DNA of 34,576 nucleotides from an uncultured Pelagibacteraceae bacterium (GTDB lineage Bacteria > Pseudomonadota > Alphaproteobacteria > Pelagibacterales > AG-422-B15): contig CACLBX010000006.1 of assembly GCA_902605215.1 (NCBI GenBank), forward strand, positions 1-34,576. The letters run 5' to 3'. Under the pieces are notes generated by a model. That model did no database searches, was not told the origin of the DNA, and saw only the letters and a program-made list of their open reading frames with translations. Every line of letters begins with the position of its first letter. Positions within the stretch are counted from its first letter, which is position 1. Made by a program: the position numbers and the translations under genes. This document shows, piece after piece, positions 1-8,609 of this stretch.

Positions 1-1727
1 TTAAAAATGTAAAAAATGTAGCAAGTCCTGACTGGCTACAAAAAAAATTAAAGTCAATTGGCTTAAGGCCCATTTCCGCTTTAGTCGATATTACAAATTA
101 TGTAATGTTTGACCAAAATAGACCATTGCATGTCTACGATGCTGATAAAGTTAAAGGGAAAATTATAGTTCGATCAGCTCAAGACGGTGAAAGCTTTAAA
201 GCTTTAGATGAAAAGACCTATAATTTAAAAAATGGTATGTGCACAATTTCAGATGAAGAAAAAGTTTTAGGTTTGGGAGGCATTATGGGAGGTGAAAGTA
301 CGGGGTGTAATTTGGATACCATTAATGTCCTTTTAGAATCTGCACTTTTTGACAACGTAAACACAGCAAGAACAGGAAGAGATTTATCAATATTGAGTGA
401 TGCAAGATACAGATTTGAAAGAGGAATTGATCCAAGGTCAACTTTAGAGGGGATTCACTATGCAACTCAACTAATACTTGAAATATGCGGAGGCGAATGC
501 AGTGAAATTGTATTAGTCGGACAAATATCTGAAACTCTAAATACAATTGATATTTTAGGTAAAAATATAGTTAAAAGATTGGGATTAGAGCTCACCGATG
601 ATGAAATTATTTTAATTTTGAATTCTTTAGGCTTTGGAGCAAAGAAAAATGGTAAGAGTATTCATTGTACAATACCACCATGGCGGCAGGATATTCATGG
701 AGAAGCAGATATAAGTGAGGAAATTATTCGTATTAAAGGATATGAAAATATTCCCACCTCAAATATTAGAGCGATTAATAAGGTCAACAAACATATTCTT
801 AATAGTTCCCAAAAAACAATCTCAAAGGCAAAGCATTTTATAGCATCAGAGGGATACAATGAATTCATTACATTCTCTTTTTCAGATTCCAAGAAAAGTA
901 ATTTTTTTGGTGAAGTTGAAAAATTAAAAATAATCAATCCGATTTCAGAGGATTTAGATATATTAAGACCCAGTCTTATTCCTAACCTACTAGGATCAAT
1001 AAAAAAAAATATAGCGCGTGGAATTGACTCTTTGTCTATTTTTGAAGCTGGCAGTCAGTACATTTCAACCACTCCTGAAGATCAAATTAATTCAATATGC
1101 GGAGTGAAATATGGCTTAAGCAATAGTAAGACTTGGAGAAGTGAAAAAAAAGAATTTGATATTTTTGATGTTAAAAATGATCTATTAAACGTTATAAATT
1201 ATTTAGTACCAGGAAATAAGAAAATTTCAATCTCTGATGAAGCCCCTTCATGGTATCATCCAGGACGCTCAGGTAAGATTATCCTAAACAAGAAAATAGA
1301 GATTGGTTACTTTGGTGAATTACATCCAAGAATTGCAAATAAATTTAAAATAAAAACAAGAGTAAACTTATTTGAGTTAATGATAGATAATGTTCCATTG
1401 ACCGAAAAGAAGACTACGAACAAACCACAACTAATTCTAAGTGATTTTCAAAGTGTAACGAGAGATTTTGCGTTTATACTTGATAAGGATGTTAAAAGTA
1501 GTGATTTAATCAAAGCTGCATTAAATGTTGATACAAAAATAATAAAGAGTGCAGAAATATTTGACTTATTTGAGGACAAAAGTTTGGGAGATGATAAAAA
1601 ATCAATGGCAATTAAAGTTATTTTGCAGTCTGAAGAAAAGACATTAGATGAAAATGAGATTAATAGCTTGAGTTCAAAAATAGTTGAAGCTATTGAAAAA
1701 TCTACTTCTGGAACTGTTCGATCCTAA
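1..1727 (+). CDS. pheT: Phenylalanine-tRNA ligase beta subunit, 5' truncated
   Basis: Beta chain of the heterotetrameric phenylalanyl-tRNA synthetase, which charges tRNA-Phe in the cytoplasm. The reading frame is open from position 3, upstream of the first internal ATG at 105, and already encodes typical PheT sequence ([18 protein letters not shown], then [12 protein letters not shown]) of the B3 domain, so the gene begins before the window. B3/B4 motifs follow (GIMGGE, RFERGID), then the B5 region and the core synthetase-like fold ([31 protein letters not shown]), and at the C terminus the anticodon-binding ferredoxin-like domain ([14 protein letters not shown]). The stop lies 13 bp before lepA on the same strand, so co-transcription is likely. 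pheS would be expected just upstream, outside the window. Confidence 0.97.
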   Translation, partial: KNVKNVASPDWLQKKLKSIGLRPISALVDITNYVMFDQNRPLHVYDADKVKGKIIVRSAQDGESFKALDEKTYNLKNGMCTISDEEKVLGLGGIMGGESTGCNLDTINVLLESALFDNVNTARTGRDLSILSDARYRFERGIDPRSTLEGIHYATQLILEICGGECSEIVLVGQISETLNTIDILGKNIVKRLGLELTDDEIILILNSLGFGAKKNGKSIHCTIPPWRQDIHGEADISEEIIRIKGYENIPTSNIRAINKVNKHILNSSQKTISKAKHFIASEGYNEFITFSFSDSKKSNFFGEVEKLKIINPISEDLDILRPSLIPNLLGSIKKNIARGIDSLSIFEAGSQYISTTPEDQINSICGVKYGLSNSKTWRSEKKEFDIFDVKNDLLNVINYLVPGNKKISISDEAPSWYHPGRSGKIILNKKIEIGYFGELHPRIANKFKIKTRVNLFELMIDNVPLTEKKTTNKPQLILSDFQSVTRDFAFILDKDVKSSDLIKAALNVDTKIIKSAEIFDLFEDKSLGDDKKSMAIKVILQSEEKTLDENEINSLSSKIVEAIEKSTSGTVRS

Positions 1728-1740
1728 AAATTTATATTCT

Positions 1741-3540
1741 ATGACTGGAACTAAAAATATCAGAAACTTCTCAATTATTGCGCACATTGATCACGGTAAA
1801 TCTACACTTGCAGATAGATTAATACAATTTTGTGGCGGTTTGTCAGAACGTGAGATGAAGTCCCAAGTACTTGATTCAATGGATATTGAACGAGAAAGAG
1901 GGATTACTATTAAAGCACAGACAGTCCAATTAAAGTATAAGGCTAAGGATGGTGAAATCTATACATTGAATATCATAGATACTCCGGGCCATGTTGATTT
2001 CAGCTATGAAGTTAACCGCTCACTCTCAGCGTGTGAAGGCTCACTTCTTGTTGTTGACGCAAGTCAAGGCGTAGAAGCTCAAACACTTGCAAATTTATAC
2101 CAAGCCGTTGAGAATGATCATGTTATTATTCCTGTCTTAAATAAGATTGATTTACCTGCAGCAGATCCTGAGAGAGTAAAAGGACAAATAGATGATATTC
2201 TTGGAATCGATACAAGCAATGTTTTAGAAATTTCGGCAAAATCTGGAATAGGCATAGAAGAGGTACTTGAAACTATTGTAAATGATCTCCCAGCTCCTGT
2301 TGGGAGTTCAACGGAACCTTTAAAAGCATTACTCGTTGATAGTTGGTACGATGCTTACTTAGGTGTTGTAGTTTTAGTAAGAGTTATTGATGGCACATTG
2401 AAAAAAGGCATGGAAGTCAGGTTCCATCAAACTAATACCAAGCATTTAATTGAAAGAATTGGTTGCTTTACTCCCAAAATGATTATCAATGAAGAGATCA
2501 AGACAGGTGAGCTCGGATTTATTACTGCTGCAATTAAAGAGGTTTCTCAAACTAAAGTAGGAGATACTATCATTTTATCAAATGATAAAAAAACACAGCC
2601 ATTACCCGGCTTTAAACCCAGTCAACCTGTAGTATTTTGTGGTCTCTTTCCAACTAATGCAGCAGATTTTAAATTCTTAAAAGATGCTCTTGCAAAATTA
2701 AAGTTAAATGACTCAAGTTTTCATTATGAGCAAGAAACCTCAGCTGCATTAGGCATGGGCTTTAGGTGTGGTTTCTTAGGGTTACTTCACCTTGAGATTA
2801 TTGTTGAACGATTGGACAGAGAATTTGATTTAGATTTAATCACAACAGCTCCGAGTGTGATTTATGACATAGTACTTACTGATGAGAGTAAGATAGAGCT
2901 TCATAATCCAGCAGACATGCCTGAGATAATGAAAATCAAAACAATTTCTGAGCCTTGGATTAAAGCAACTATAATATGTCCAGATGAATATTTAGGTAGC
3001 ATCATTTCACTTTGTGAGGACAAAAGAGGCATTCAAAACGAACTGACGTATTCAGGATCAAGAGTAATACTTACTTATAAGCTGCCACTTAATGAAATTG
3101 TTTTTGATTTTTATGACAAACTAAAATCAATATCAAGTGGATATGCAAGTTTCGATTATGAAATTGATCAGTATATGGAAAGTGATCTTGTTCGTTTAAG
3201 CATTCTAGTTAATGATGAACCTGTTGATGCCTTATCAATTATTGTTCATAGAAACTTTTCTGAGAAGAAGGGAAGAGCAGTTTGTGAAAAACTCAAGGAA
3301 TTAATACCAAGGCATCAGTTTCATATACCTATTCAAGCAGCAATCGGAGGAAAAATAATTGCTCGAGAAACAGTACGTGGATACAGAAAAAACGTAATTG
3401 ACAGAATTCACGGCGGTGGAGCTACGGATAGAAAAAGAAAACTATTAGATAAGCAAAAAAAGGGTAAGCAAAGACTTAGAACTTACGGAAAAGTTGATAT
3501 TCCTCAAGAAGCATTTATCGCTGCTTTGAAGGTTGAATAA
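1741..3540 (+). CDS. lepA: Elongation factor 4 (LepA), ribosome-associated GTPase
   Basis: Translational GTPase that acts on the ribosome. The ATG at 1741 is chosen because it gives 599 aa, the usual LepA length, and starts just ahead of the conserved [19 protein letters not shown]. The frame is open upstream to an ATG at 1684, but that would overlap pheT and add residues without LepA similarity. Visible motifs are G1 AHIDHGKS (residues 14-21), the switch region [12 protein letters not shown]3 DTPGHVDF and G4 NKIDLP. The LepA-specific C-terminal domain ends in the basic stretch [20 protein letters not shown]. The stop codon is immediately followed by the first base of a tRNA gene. Confidence 0.98.
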   Translation: MTGTKNIRNFSIIAHIDHGKSTLADRLIQFCGGLSEREMKSQVLDSMDIERERGITIKAQTVQLKYKAKDGEIYTLNIIDTPGHVDFSYEVNRSLSACEGSLLVVDASQGVEAQTLANLYQAVENDHVIIPVLNKIDLPAADPERVKGQIDDILGIDTSNVLEISAKSGIGIEEVLETIVNDLPAPVGSSTEPLKALLVDSWYDAYLGVVVLVRVIDGTLKKGMEVRFHQTNTKHLIERIGCFTPKMIINEEIKTGELGFITAAIKEVSQTKVGDTIILSNDKKTQPLPGFKPSQPVVFCGLFPTNAADFKFLKDALAKLKLNDSSFHYEQETSAALGMGFRCGFLGLLHLEIIVERLDREFDLDLITTAPSVIYDIVLTDESKIELHNPADMPEIMKIKTISEPWIKATIICPDEYLGSIISLCEDKRGIQNELTYSGSRVILTYKLPLNEIVFDFYDKLKSISSGYASFDYEIDQYMESDLVRLSILVNDEPVDALSIIVHRNFSEKKGRAVCEKLKELIPRHQFHIPIQAAIGGKIIARETVRGYRKNVIDRIHGGGATDRKRKLLDKQKKGKQRLRTYGKVDIPQEAFIAALKVE

Positions 3541-3630
3541 GGAAAGGTGGCCGAGTGGTTGAAGGCGCACGCTTGGAAAGCGTGTATGCGGGTGACCGTA
3601 TCGTGGGTTCGAATCCCATCCTTTCCGCCA
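3541..3630 (+). tRNA. tRNA-Ser (GGA anticodon), CCA encoded
   Basis: Ninety-base class II tRNA. The acceptor arm GGAAAGG (3541-3547) pairs with the CCTTTCC before GCCA. The anticodon stem CACGC (3568-3572) and GCGTG (3580-3584) encloses the loop TTGGAAA with anticodon GGA at 3575-3577, reading UCC/UCU serine codons. A long variable arm follows, and the T loop GTTCGAATC is canonical. The 3' CCA is encoded. There is no spacer between the lepA stop codon (3538-3540) and the tRNA, so it is probably cut out of the lepA transcript by RNase P unless an internal promoter exists within lepA. Confidence 0.97.
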
Positions 3631-3644
3631 TTTAGATAAAAAAA

Positions 3645-5168
3645 TTAAATTATTTTTTTATTTCTTTTTGAGAAATTTTTATTTGGTTTCTTCTTTGATA
3701 AAGAACTGATTGATTTTCTTTTCTTAGATTTTGATTTTGATGGTGACCCTGATTTTGAATTATTAAGCTTAAAAGATCTATTTTTTTTATTATCTCTTGA
3801 ATTAAAAGTTTTATTCTTGAGTCTTTTTTTGTTAGAGAAAGAAGTCGACGTTTCATTATCTCTCTCAATTATATCTTCACCAACTCTTTTTTTCTTTTTA
3901 TAATTACTAGATTTATCTAGTTGAAAATCTCTATTATTATTCCTATTTGAAAATCTGCTAGATCGTGAAGAAACATCTGGAGATGATCTTCCAGATTTTG
4001 AATTAGATAATTTAGATTTATTTCGTAAAGATTTTTTTTTATTTTTAGAAGAATTTGAATTATTTTTTACACTTAGTCTTTTTATAGATGGATCTAACAT
4101 TCTTTCAATTTCATTCCATTTGCTCATTTCTTTTGATGACACAAAAGTTGCTGCTGAGCCATTTGCTTTTGCTCTTCCAGTTCGTCCAAGACGGTGAATA
4201 TAATCTTCAGCCAATTGTGGTAAGTCATAATTTATAACATGCTCAATGTGAGGAACATCAAGTCCCCTAGCGGCAATATCAGTCGCAACCATTATACGAA
4301 ATTTTTTTTCTCTAAATTTTCTCATAACTTTATCACGTTTATTCTGTCTTAAATTTCCATTTAAGGGTTCAGACATAAAGTGATCATGAGATAGATTTTT
4401 TGCCATTTTCACAGTACCATGTTTTGTTTTCACAAATATTAGAACTGTTCCTTCACGTTTTTCAAGCTGTTCAAGTAGAAGTTGATATTTATCTTCGTTT
4501 TTGATTTTTATAACTTCATTTTCAATATTTGTAGCAACAACATTAGATTTACCAACTGAAATTCTTTCAGGACTTATTAAATATTTTCTTGAAAGTTTTA
4601 CAATTTGCTCTGGTAGTGTTGCTGAGTACATAAGTGTTTGTCTTACTCTTGGAACATGCTTTAGAATACGGTCAATTTGAACGCCAAAGCCCATATCAAG
4701 CATTCTGTCTGTCTCATCTAGAACAAGATATTTAATATTATTCAATTTTACAGATTTTCTTTCAATATGATCGTTAATTCGACCTGGGGTACCAACAATT
4801 ACTCTTGGCCTTCTTTTTAATTGCTTTAATTGTTTTGTTATTTGCTCTCCACCAATAAGACAGGCAATGTTTATTGCGTTTTGACCAAACAGTAGTTTAT
4901 CAATTACATCTAACACTTGCTTAGCAAGCTCTCTGGTTGGAGTTAAAATAAGCGCTGCAGCAGATTCATCTCGCATTAATTTTTGTATAAGTGGAATAGA
5001 AAATGCACCCGTCTTTCCTGTTCCTGTTTGAGCTGAGCCTAGAATGTCTTTTCCTTCTAGGGCGATTGGTATTGATTGTTCTTGTATAGGAGTGGGGCTA
5101 ACAAAGCCCATATTAAGAATAGACTTCTCCAATGTTTTAGAAAGACCAAAGTCTTCAAATTTCCCCAT
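3645..5168 (-). CDS. DEAD-box ATP-dependent RNA helicase, RhlE-like, with basic Ser/Lys/Asn tail
   Basis: Unwinds or remodels structured RNA using ATP, in roles such as ribosome assembly, mRNA decay or cold adaptation. The 507 aa show the Q motif PTPIQ (25-29), motif I GSAQTGTGKT (44-53), Ia PTRELAKQ (77-84), Ib TPGR (127-130), motif II (151-154), SAT (182-184) and motif VI HRLGRTGRA (325-333). Motif II reads DETD instead of DEAD; the codons are GAT GAG ACA GAC. From about residue 365 to the end the chain is a low-complexity Ser/Lys/Asn/Arg tail of about 140 residues, a likely RNA-binding extension. The domain order fits RhlE, though SrmB- or DbpA-type roles cannot be excluded. It converges on the tRNA with a 14-bp gap. 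Confidence 0.93.
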   Translation of the reverse strand: MGKFEDFGLSKTLEKSILNMGFVSPTPIQEQSIPIALEGKDILGSAQTGTGKTGAFSIPLIQKLMRDESAAALILTPTRELAKQVLDVIDKLLFGQNAINIACLIGGEQITKQLKQLKRRPRVIVGTPGRINDHIERKSVKLNNIKYLVLDETDRMLDMGFGVQIDRILKHVPRVRQTLMYSATLPEQIVKLSRKYLISPERISVGKSNVVATNIENEVIKIKNEDKYQLLLEQLEKREGTVLIFVKTKHGTVKMAKNLSHDHFMSEPLNGNLRQNKRDKVMRKFREKKFRIMVATDIAARGLDVPHIEHVINYDLPQLAEDYIHRLGRTGRAKANGSAATFVSSKEMSKWNEIERMLDPSIKRLSVKNNSNSSKNKKKSLRNKSKLSNSKSGRSSPDVSSRSSRFSNRNNNRDFQLDKSSNYKKKKRVGEDIIERDNETSTSFSNKKRLKNKTFNSRDNKKNRSFKLNNSKSGSPSKSKSKKRKSISSLSKKKPNKNFSKRNKKII

Positions 5169-5354
5169 TTTTATTTCGATTATTATTAAGATGACTATTT
5201 TAATGAACCTTCTAGTGTTTATTCAGATTACTACAAGGATTATTAATTTTCTCAGTATAAGAACAATTATATAGTTTAAAAAAAAATAAGCCGACATGTT
5301 TTAGCTTAATGAATAGATTTGAACTAAACCCTTTCACAAGGTCATTAGATTTTT

Positions 5355-5498
5355 TTAATTGTCTAATTTATTTTCGATATAATCTAATTTTATGCTCAGT
5401 TCTTCGACTTTAGATTTAATTTTTAATATACTTAAAAAGGATACATAAATAATCAAAACTAATATAAATATTCCTGCAATGATGATTACATCTATCAT
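5355..5498 (-). CDS. Putative 47-aa single-pass membrane protein with short coiled coil
   Basis: A short open frame encoding 47 aa. It has a strongly hydrophobic N-terminal helix (MIDVIIIAGIFILVLIIYV) followed by a charged amphipathic helix (KIKSKVEELSIKLDYIENKL) with heptad-like spacing of I/L/V. The order hydrophobic segment then charged helix resembles small bitopic membrane proteins and is unlike random AT-rich translation. No clear Shine-Dalgarno sequence is seen, and no family is recognised. It lies in the 600-bp gap between the helicase and the MFS gene, on the same strand as the helicase. The remaining 5169-5354 stretch shows nothing I can support. Confidence 0.45.
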   Translation of the reverse strand: MIDVIIIAGIFILVLIIYVSFLSILKIKSKVEELSIKLDYIENKLDN

Positions 5499-5553
5499 GA
5501 AATAAACTTATTTTGCTGAGAATAAAATAAACTACTTAATATTGATAATAATT

Positions 5554-5718
5554 TTATAAACCGCCGGTGACCAGTCCTACCATTCCAAGGATTAGCCATA
5601 ATACAAGCATAGCTTTTTCATCAAATTTCTTTGTAGTTTCTATACCTTTGATTTGCTTTCTAACAAATAAGCTAAGAAGCAGTGCAAGGACTATTAGATA
5701 TACTATTGTAAACGCCAT
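5554..5718 (-). CDS. Putative 54-aa two-helix membrane protein
   Basis: Open frame of 54 aa with two hydrophobic segments, roughly residues 3-19 (FTIVYLIVLALLLSLFV) and 37-54 (MLVLWLILGMVGLVTGGL), joined by a basic/charged loop (RKQIKGIETTKKFDEK). This is a credible helical hairpin with a positively charged cytoplasmic linker. It lies 55 bp upstream of the 47-aa gene on the same strand, so the two may be co-transcribed toward the helicase, and it is divergent from the MFS gene. No Shine-Dalgarno sequence is obvious. I recognise no family. Support comes from the composition and the clean two-helix layout. Confidence 0.55.
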   Translation of the reverse strand: MAFTIVYLIVLALLLSLFVRKQIKGIETTKKFDEKAMLVLWLILGMVGLVTGGL

Positions 5719-5767
5719 TAGTAATTAGTGTAGCAAGTAAGTAATAATTGTATATAGAATATATGTA

Positions 5768-6970
5768 ATGAAAACTTTTAGACATTCTTCTTCTCTATTA
5801 GTAATAGTTGGTGGCTGTGTTCTTTTATTAGTTTCGTTTGGTATAAGACACTCATCAGGTTTGTATTTAATACCTATTTCAGATCATATTCAGACTGGAC
5901 GAGAAGTGTTTGGCTTCGCTATTGCAATTCAATTCCTTATGATTGGGATTGGATCTCCAATCTTCGGAGCTATTGCTGATAAATATGGTTCGTCTATCGC
6001 TGGCCTTTATGGAGCAATATTTTTCTTAATTGGTCTCTATATGATGTCTCTTGTAGAAGGATCAGGTCTCCTAATAGTTTCACAAGTAGTTTTCGGTTTT
6101 GGTTGTGCTGGATGTGGAACAGCAGTAATTCTTGGAGCTGTAGGAAAAGCGGTTACAGGAAAATACCAAACGTTGTCGTTGGGTATTGTGATGGCTGCAG
6201 GTTCTTTAGGGCAATTCTTAATTGTCCCACTATCTGGATTTATGATCGAAGCAACTGATTGGCAAAAATCAATCGTCTACCTTTGTTTTATATCCTTAAT
6301 AATGATTTTATTCGCTATAACTCTAACAAAATCGTCTTTTAATTCAGGAAAGGATGATCAAGCTGCTCAATCATTAGCATCTGTACTTAATGAGGCCTTT
6401 GCAAATAAAAGCTATGTGTTATTAACGGTAGGTTTTTTTGTATGCGGATTTCATGTTTCATTTGTAGCAACCCATTTACCAGCTTATTTAACTGATCTCT
6501 CATTGCCTTTATGGATTGGTTCTTGGTCACTTGCTTTAATTGGTTTATTTAATGTTTTTGGGACTTTATATTTTGGTCATTTAGGTGATCAAAATTCTAA
6601 AAAAAATCTTCTAGTCATTTTGTACACGCTTCGTGCACTTTTATTCTTAGTATTTATTTTTCTTCCTAAAACTGAGATAACAGTACTAATTTTTGCTGCA
6701 TTACTGGGTATTCTTTGGCTCTCAACTGTTCCTCTTACCAGTGGTATTATTTCTGTAATTTTTGGGACCAAATATATGTCTATGCTGTATGGCTTTACAT
6801 TCCTTTCACATCAAGTTGGTTCATTCATGGGCTCATGGTTTGGAGGTCGTTTTTATGATTTTTATGGATCATACGATATTATGTGGTGGGTATGTGTAGT
6901 TCTTGGTTTTGTATCTGCATTAATGCATTTTCCAATTACTGAAAAACCAATCAAAAGAAAAATTGCTTAA
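5768..6970 (+). CDS. Major facilitator superfamily transporter
   Basis: Secondary carrier of the inner membrane with 400 aa and about twelve predicted hydrophobic segments. The loop between helices 2 and 3 carries the MFS motif GAIADKYGS, and the pseudo-repeat in the second half has GHLGDQNSKK. The N-terminal part (RHSSGLYLIPISDHI) and overall look resemble monocarboxylate or oxalate/formate-type carriers (MCT/OFA-like), so an organic acid is a possible substrate; this is inference only. It is divergent from the small membrane genes, with about 49 bp between starts. There is no adjacent catabolic operon on its strand to reveal the substrate. Confidence 0.9.
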   Translation: MKTFRHSSSLLVIVGGCVLLLVSFGIRHSSGLYLIPISDHIQTGREVFGFAIAIQFLMIGIGSPIFGAIADKYGSSIAGLYGAIFFLIGLYMMSLVEGSGLLIVSQVVFGFGCAGCGTAVILGAVGKAVTGKYQTLSLGIVMAAGSLGQFLIVPLSGFMIEATDWQKSIVYLCFISLIMILFAITLTKSSFNSGKDDQAAQSLASVLNEAFANKSYVLLTVGFFVCGFHVSFVATHLPAYLTDLSLPLWIGSWSLALIGLFNVFGTLYFGHLGDQNSKKNLLVILYTLRALLFLVFIFLPKTEITVLIFAALLGILWLSTVPLTSGIISVIFGTKYMSMLYGFTFLSHQVGSFMGSWFGGRFYDFYGSYDIMWWVCVVLGFVSALMHFPITEKPIKRKIA

Positions 6971-7027
6971 GCAAATATTAAATTTATTAATTATTTAATT
7001 GATTCTATTACTAAATAAGTTTTCCAC

Positions 7028-7036
7028 TTATCCACA
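7028..7036 (+). other. Consensus DnaA box in a very AT-rich gap
   Basis: TTATCCACA at 7028-7036 is an exact match to the bacterial DnaA-box consensus. It overlaps by one base with a weaker copy, TTTTCCACT (7020-7028), in the same orientation. Directly downstream, about 7050-7100 is almost pure A/T (long T runs and TTATTTATTTAT), the composition expected of an unwinding element. The 275-bp gap between the MFS and LysE genes otherwise holds the structured RNA described separately. A single strong box is weak evidence for an origin; it could equally be a chance or regulatory DnaA site. Confidence 0.35.
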
Positions 7037-7103
7037 AGTTAAGAAATACAAATAATTTTTTTTTTATTTAATAATTTTTTTTAATAAATTATTATTTATT
7101 TAT

Positions 7104-7210
7104 CGGAACAACAAAGATCGAAAGCCTTTCGGGGAGTTTGTTCAGAGTTAGTCCGGAATTTCGGGGCGATATAGAGACCTTTAGGGGTATTTGTAGTGCC
7201 CCGTTTTTTT
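7104..7210 (+). ncRNA. Unidentified structured RNA or leader upstream of the LysE gene
   Basis: A GC-richer island in AT-rich surroundings that folds well. GAACAA (7106-7111) pairs with TTGTTC (7138-7143), enclosing a second stem CGAAA (7119-7123) and TTTCG (7127-7131). CGGGGC (7162-7167) pairs with GCCCCG (7198-7203), with a smaller inner stem near ACCT/GGGT (7177-7180 and 7185-7188). Seven Ts follow at 7204-7210. It could be a free small RNA with its own terminator, or a riboswitch/attenuator controlling the LysE-type exporter that starts 35 bp later. I do not recognise a known riboswitch, 6S RNA or tmRNA consensus. An open frame from 7138 running into lysE is rejected as its start. Confidence 0.55.
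7162..7210 (+). terminator. Rho-independent-type terminator with long apical loop
   Basis: A perfect six-pair G/C stem, CGGGGC (7162-7167) with GCCCCG (7198-7203), is followed by TTTTTTT (7204-7210). The 30-nt loop can form a small inner hairpin. It lies between the MFS gene and LysE, ending 35 bp before the LysE start. It can end either a separate small RNA or an attenuated leader. A competing fold using TCCGG and CGGGG (7152-7166) is possible, which would suit switching. Confidence 0.65.
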
Positions 7211-7245
7211 GTGCTTTGTGTCTCAAAATCGGATACAAATTTCAT

Positions 7246-7872
7246 ATGTTTTTAGACTTTACCCTTCTTTATTTTTTTATTCCTTTGTTTTTTGTTATTT
7301 CTATAACCCCAGGTCTTTGCATGACTCTTGCTTTAACTATGGGTATTACCATTGGCCTTAAAAACACGATGAAGATGATGGTTGGGGAACTCATAGGCGT
7401 ATTAATAGTTGCTGGAAGTGCAGTTATTGGTGGTGGGGCAATTATTTCATCATATCCAATGACATTTCTCTTTTTTAAATATGGGGGAGGAATTTATTTG
7501 ATGTTTGTAGGCTATCAAATGTTCAATTCAAGAGGATCATTAGCATTAAACTTAGACGGAACACATTCTTTTGAGATTAATTTTTTAAAGTTAGCAAGTC
7601 AGGGATTTATTACCGCAGTTGCAAACCCTAAGGGATGGGCTTTTTTTATTGCTATGGTACCTGCATTTATCAATTATGACTTAGCGCTCATGCCTCAGAT
7701 GTCAGCATTGGTCGTCATCATTTTAATAATAGAATTCATATCTTTGATGATTTACGCAACTGGTGGACAGATGCTCGGAATTATCTTGAAGAAACAAAAA
7801 AATATTCAATCAATAAATCGTTTAGCAGGTTTACTAATGGTAGGCGTTGGAATTTGGTTAGCTCTTAGTTAG
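7246..7872 (+). CDS. LysE/RhtB family amino-acid exporter
   Basis: Inner-membrane exporter for amino acids or derivatives such as lysine, homoserine or threonine; the substrate cannot be told from sequence. The ATG at 7246 gives 208 aa, the normal RhtB length, and begins with the expected hydrophobic helix and the family TPG motif (SITPGLCMTLALTMGI). Later conserved features are the Gly-rich helix around GGGIYLMFVGYQMF and the NPKGWAFF segment (compare NPKA/NPKG in the family). The open frame continues upstream to 7138, but that part is the translated RNA/terminator hairpin, so it is excluded. The 3' end overlaps the convergent racemase-like gene by 15 bp. Confidence 0.92.
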   Translation: MFLDFTLLYFFIPLFFVISITPGLCMTLALTMGITIGLKNTMKMMVGELIGVLIVAGSAVIGGGAIISSYPMTFLFFKYGGGIYLMFVGYQMFNSRGSLALNLDGTHSFEINFLKLASQGFITAVANPKGWAFFIAMVPAFINYDLALMPQMSALVVIILIIEFISLMIYATGGQMLGIILKKQKNIQSINRLAGLLMVGVGIWLALS

Positions 7873-8604
7873 ACTCTGTTTAAAAAGCATCCCAGGTCCT
7901 TTTGTTGATTCATTCCCAGAACCACGAAACATATGCCATATCATTGCTTGGTTTGAAGATACAACAGGTTTATTCAGTACGCGTTCTGCCTCATCTATTA
8001 TTTTAAATGTTTTCAAATTTGTGCATGAAATAAATACTGCATCACAATCATTTTTTCCAATTTCTAATATTTCTTTCAAACTTTCTCTTTCAGATATTCT
8101 TGCCACTACTGTGTCATCTGACTCATCAAATGACTTCTCTTTTGATATATTAAAGTTATCACTCTGAAGATTTTGTTTGAGTTTTTGACTTACAGATTGT
8201 TCATATGGTGAAACAAATGCAATATCCTTGCATCCAAAGCTATTAAGCGCTTCCTTAACAGCTCTTATTGGATCTGTTATAAAAGCATTTTTATGCCGCC
8301 CTTTAATTAATTTGTTTATTTTTTCAGAGCCAATTACCGTTGCACCCGAGGTACATGCATATCCAATACTGTTAAAGTCAATTTTTGGAAGTAGGTCTAC
8401 TGCAATTGGTAAATCATTTTCCATTTTTGCAAGATTTTCATTATTGACAGATTGGTTACAGGGAATCCTTGAGTGATAAATGGCAACACTCTCATCAAGC
8501 GTGCTTCTTATCTCTTGCTCAATTGTCTCATCACTTTGCAGTACGATTAATCCAAATCTCATACTGTAATAGTCTGGATCATCTAACTTAAAATTCTTCT
8601 CCAT
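7858..8604 (-). CDS. Asp/Glu racemase superfamily enzyme (maleate isomerase / arylmalonate decarboxylase-like)
   Basis: A 248-aa cytoplasmic enzyme of the cofactor-independent Asp/Glu racemase fold. Both signature cysteines are present: C84 in ACTSGATVIG and C194 in ISCTNL. Retaining both favours an isomerase or racemase (maleate isomerase-, hydantoin racemase- or EutA-like) over arylmalonate decarboxylase, which keeps only the second. The exact substrate is unknown. It starts 5 bp after the carboxyltransferase stop and is probably its co-transcribed partner, so it may act on a dicarboxylic acid linked to that carboxylase; this is inference. The gene ends inside the 3' end of lysE. Confidence 0.82.
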   Translation of the reverse strand: MEKNFKLDDPDYYSMRFGLIVLQSDETIEQEIRSTLDESVAIYHSRIPCNQSVNNENLAKMENDLPIAVDLLPKIDFNSIGYACTSGATVIGSEKINKLIKGRHKNAFITDPIRAVKEALNSFGCKDIAFVSPYEQSVSQKLKQNLQSDNFNISKEKSFDESDDTVVARISERESLKEILEIGKNDCDAVFISCTNLKTFKIIDEAERVLNKPVVSSNQAMIWHMFRGSGNESTKGPGMLFKQSLTKS

Positions 8605-8609
8605 AAAAT

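Noticed and set aside
1684-1740. Upstream start for LepA giving 618 aa.
   Set aside because: It overlaps pheT by 44 bp and adds residues absent from the family; the start at 1741 matches LepA.
3650-3868. Alternative frame within the helicase tail.
   Set aside because: Low-complexity A/T-rich shadow of the Ser/Lys tail with no independent start signal.
5286-5312. Possible hairpin with TAAGC/GCTTA arms downstream of the small membrane genes.
   Set aside because: Only five pairs with a 12-nt loop and mostly A/T; not distinguishable from chance.
7138-7245. N-terminal extension of the LysE gene (36 extra residues).
   Set aside because: The extension translates the terminator hairpin and T run, has no LysE similarity, and the ATG at 7246 gives the normal family length.
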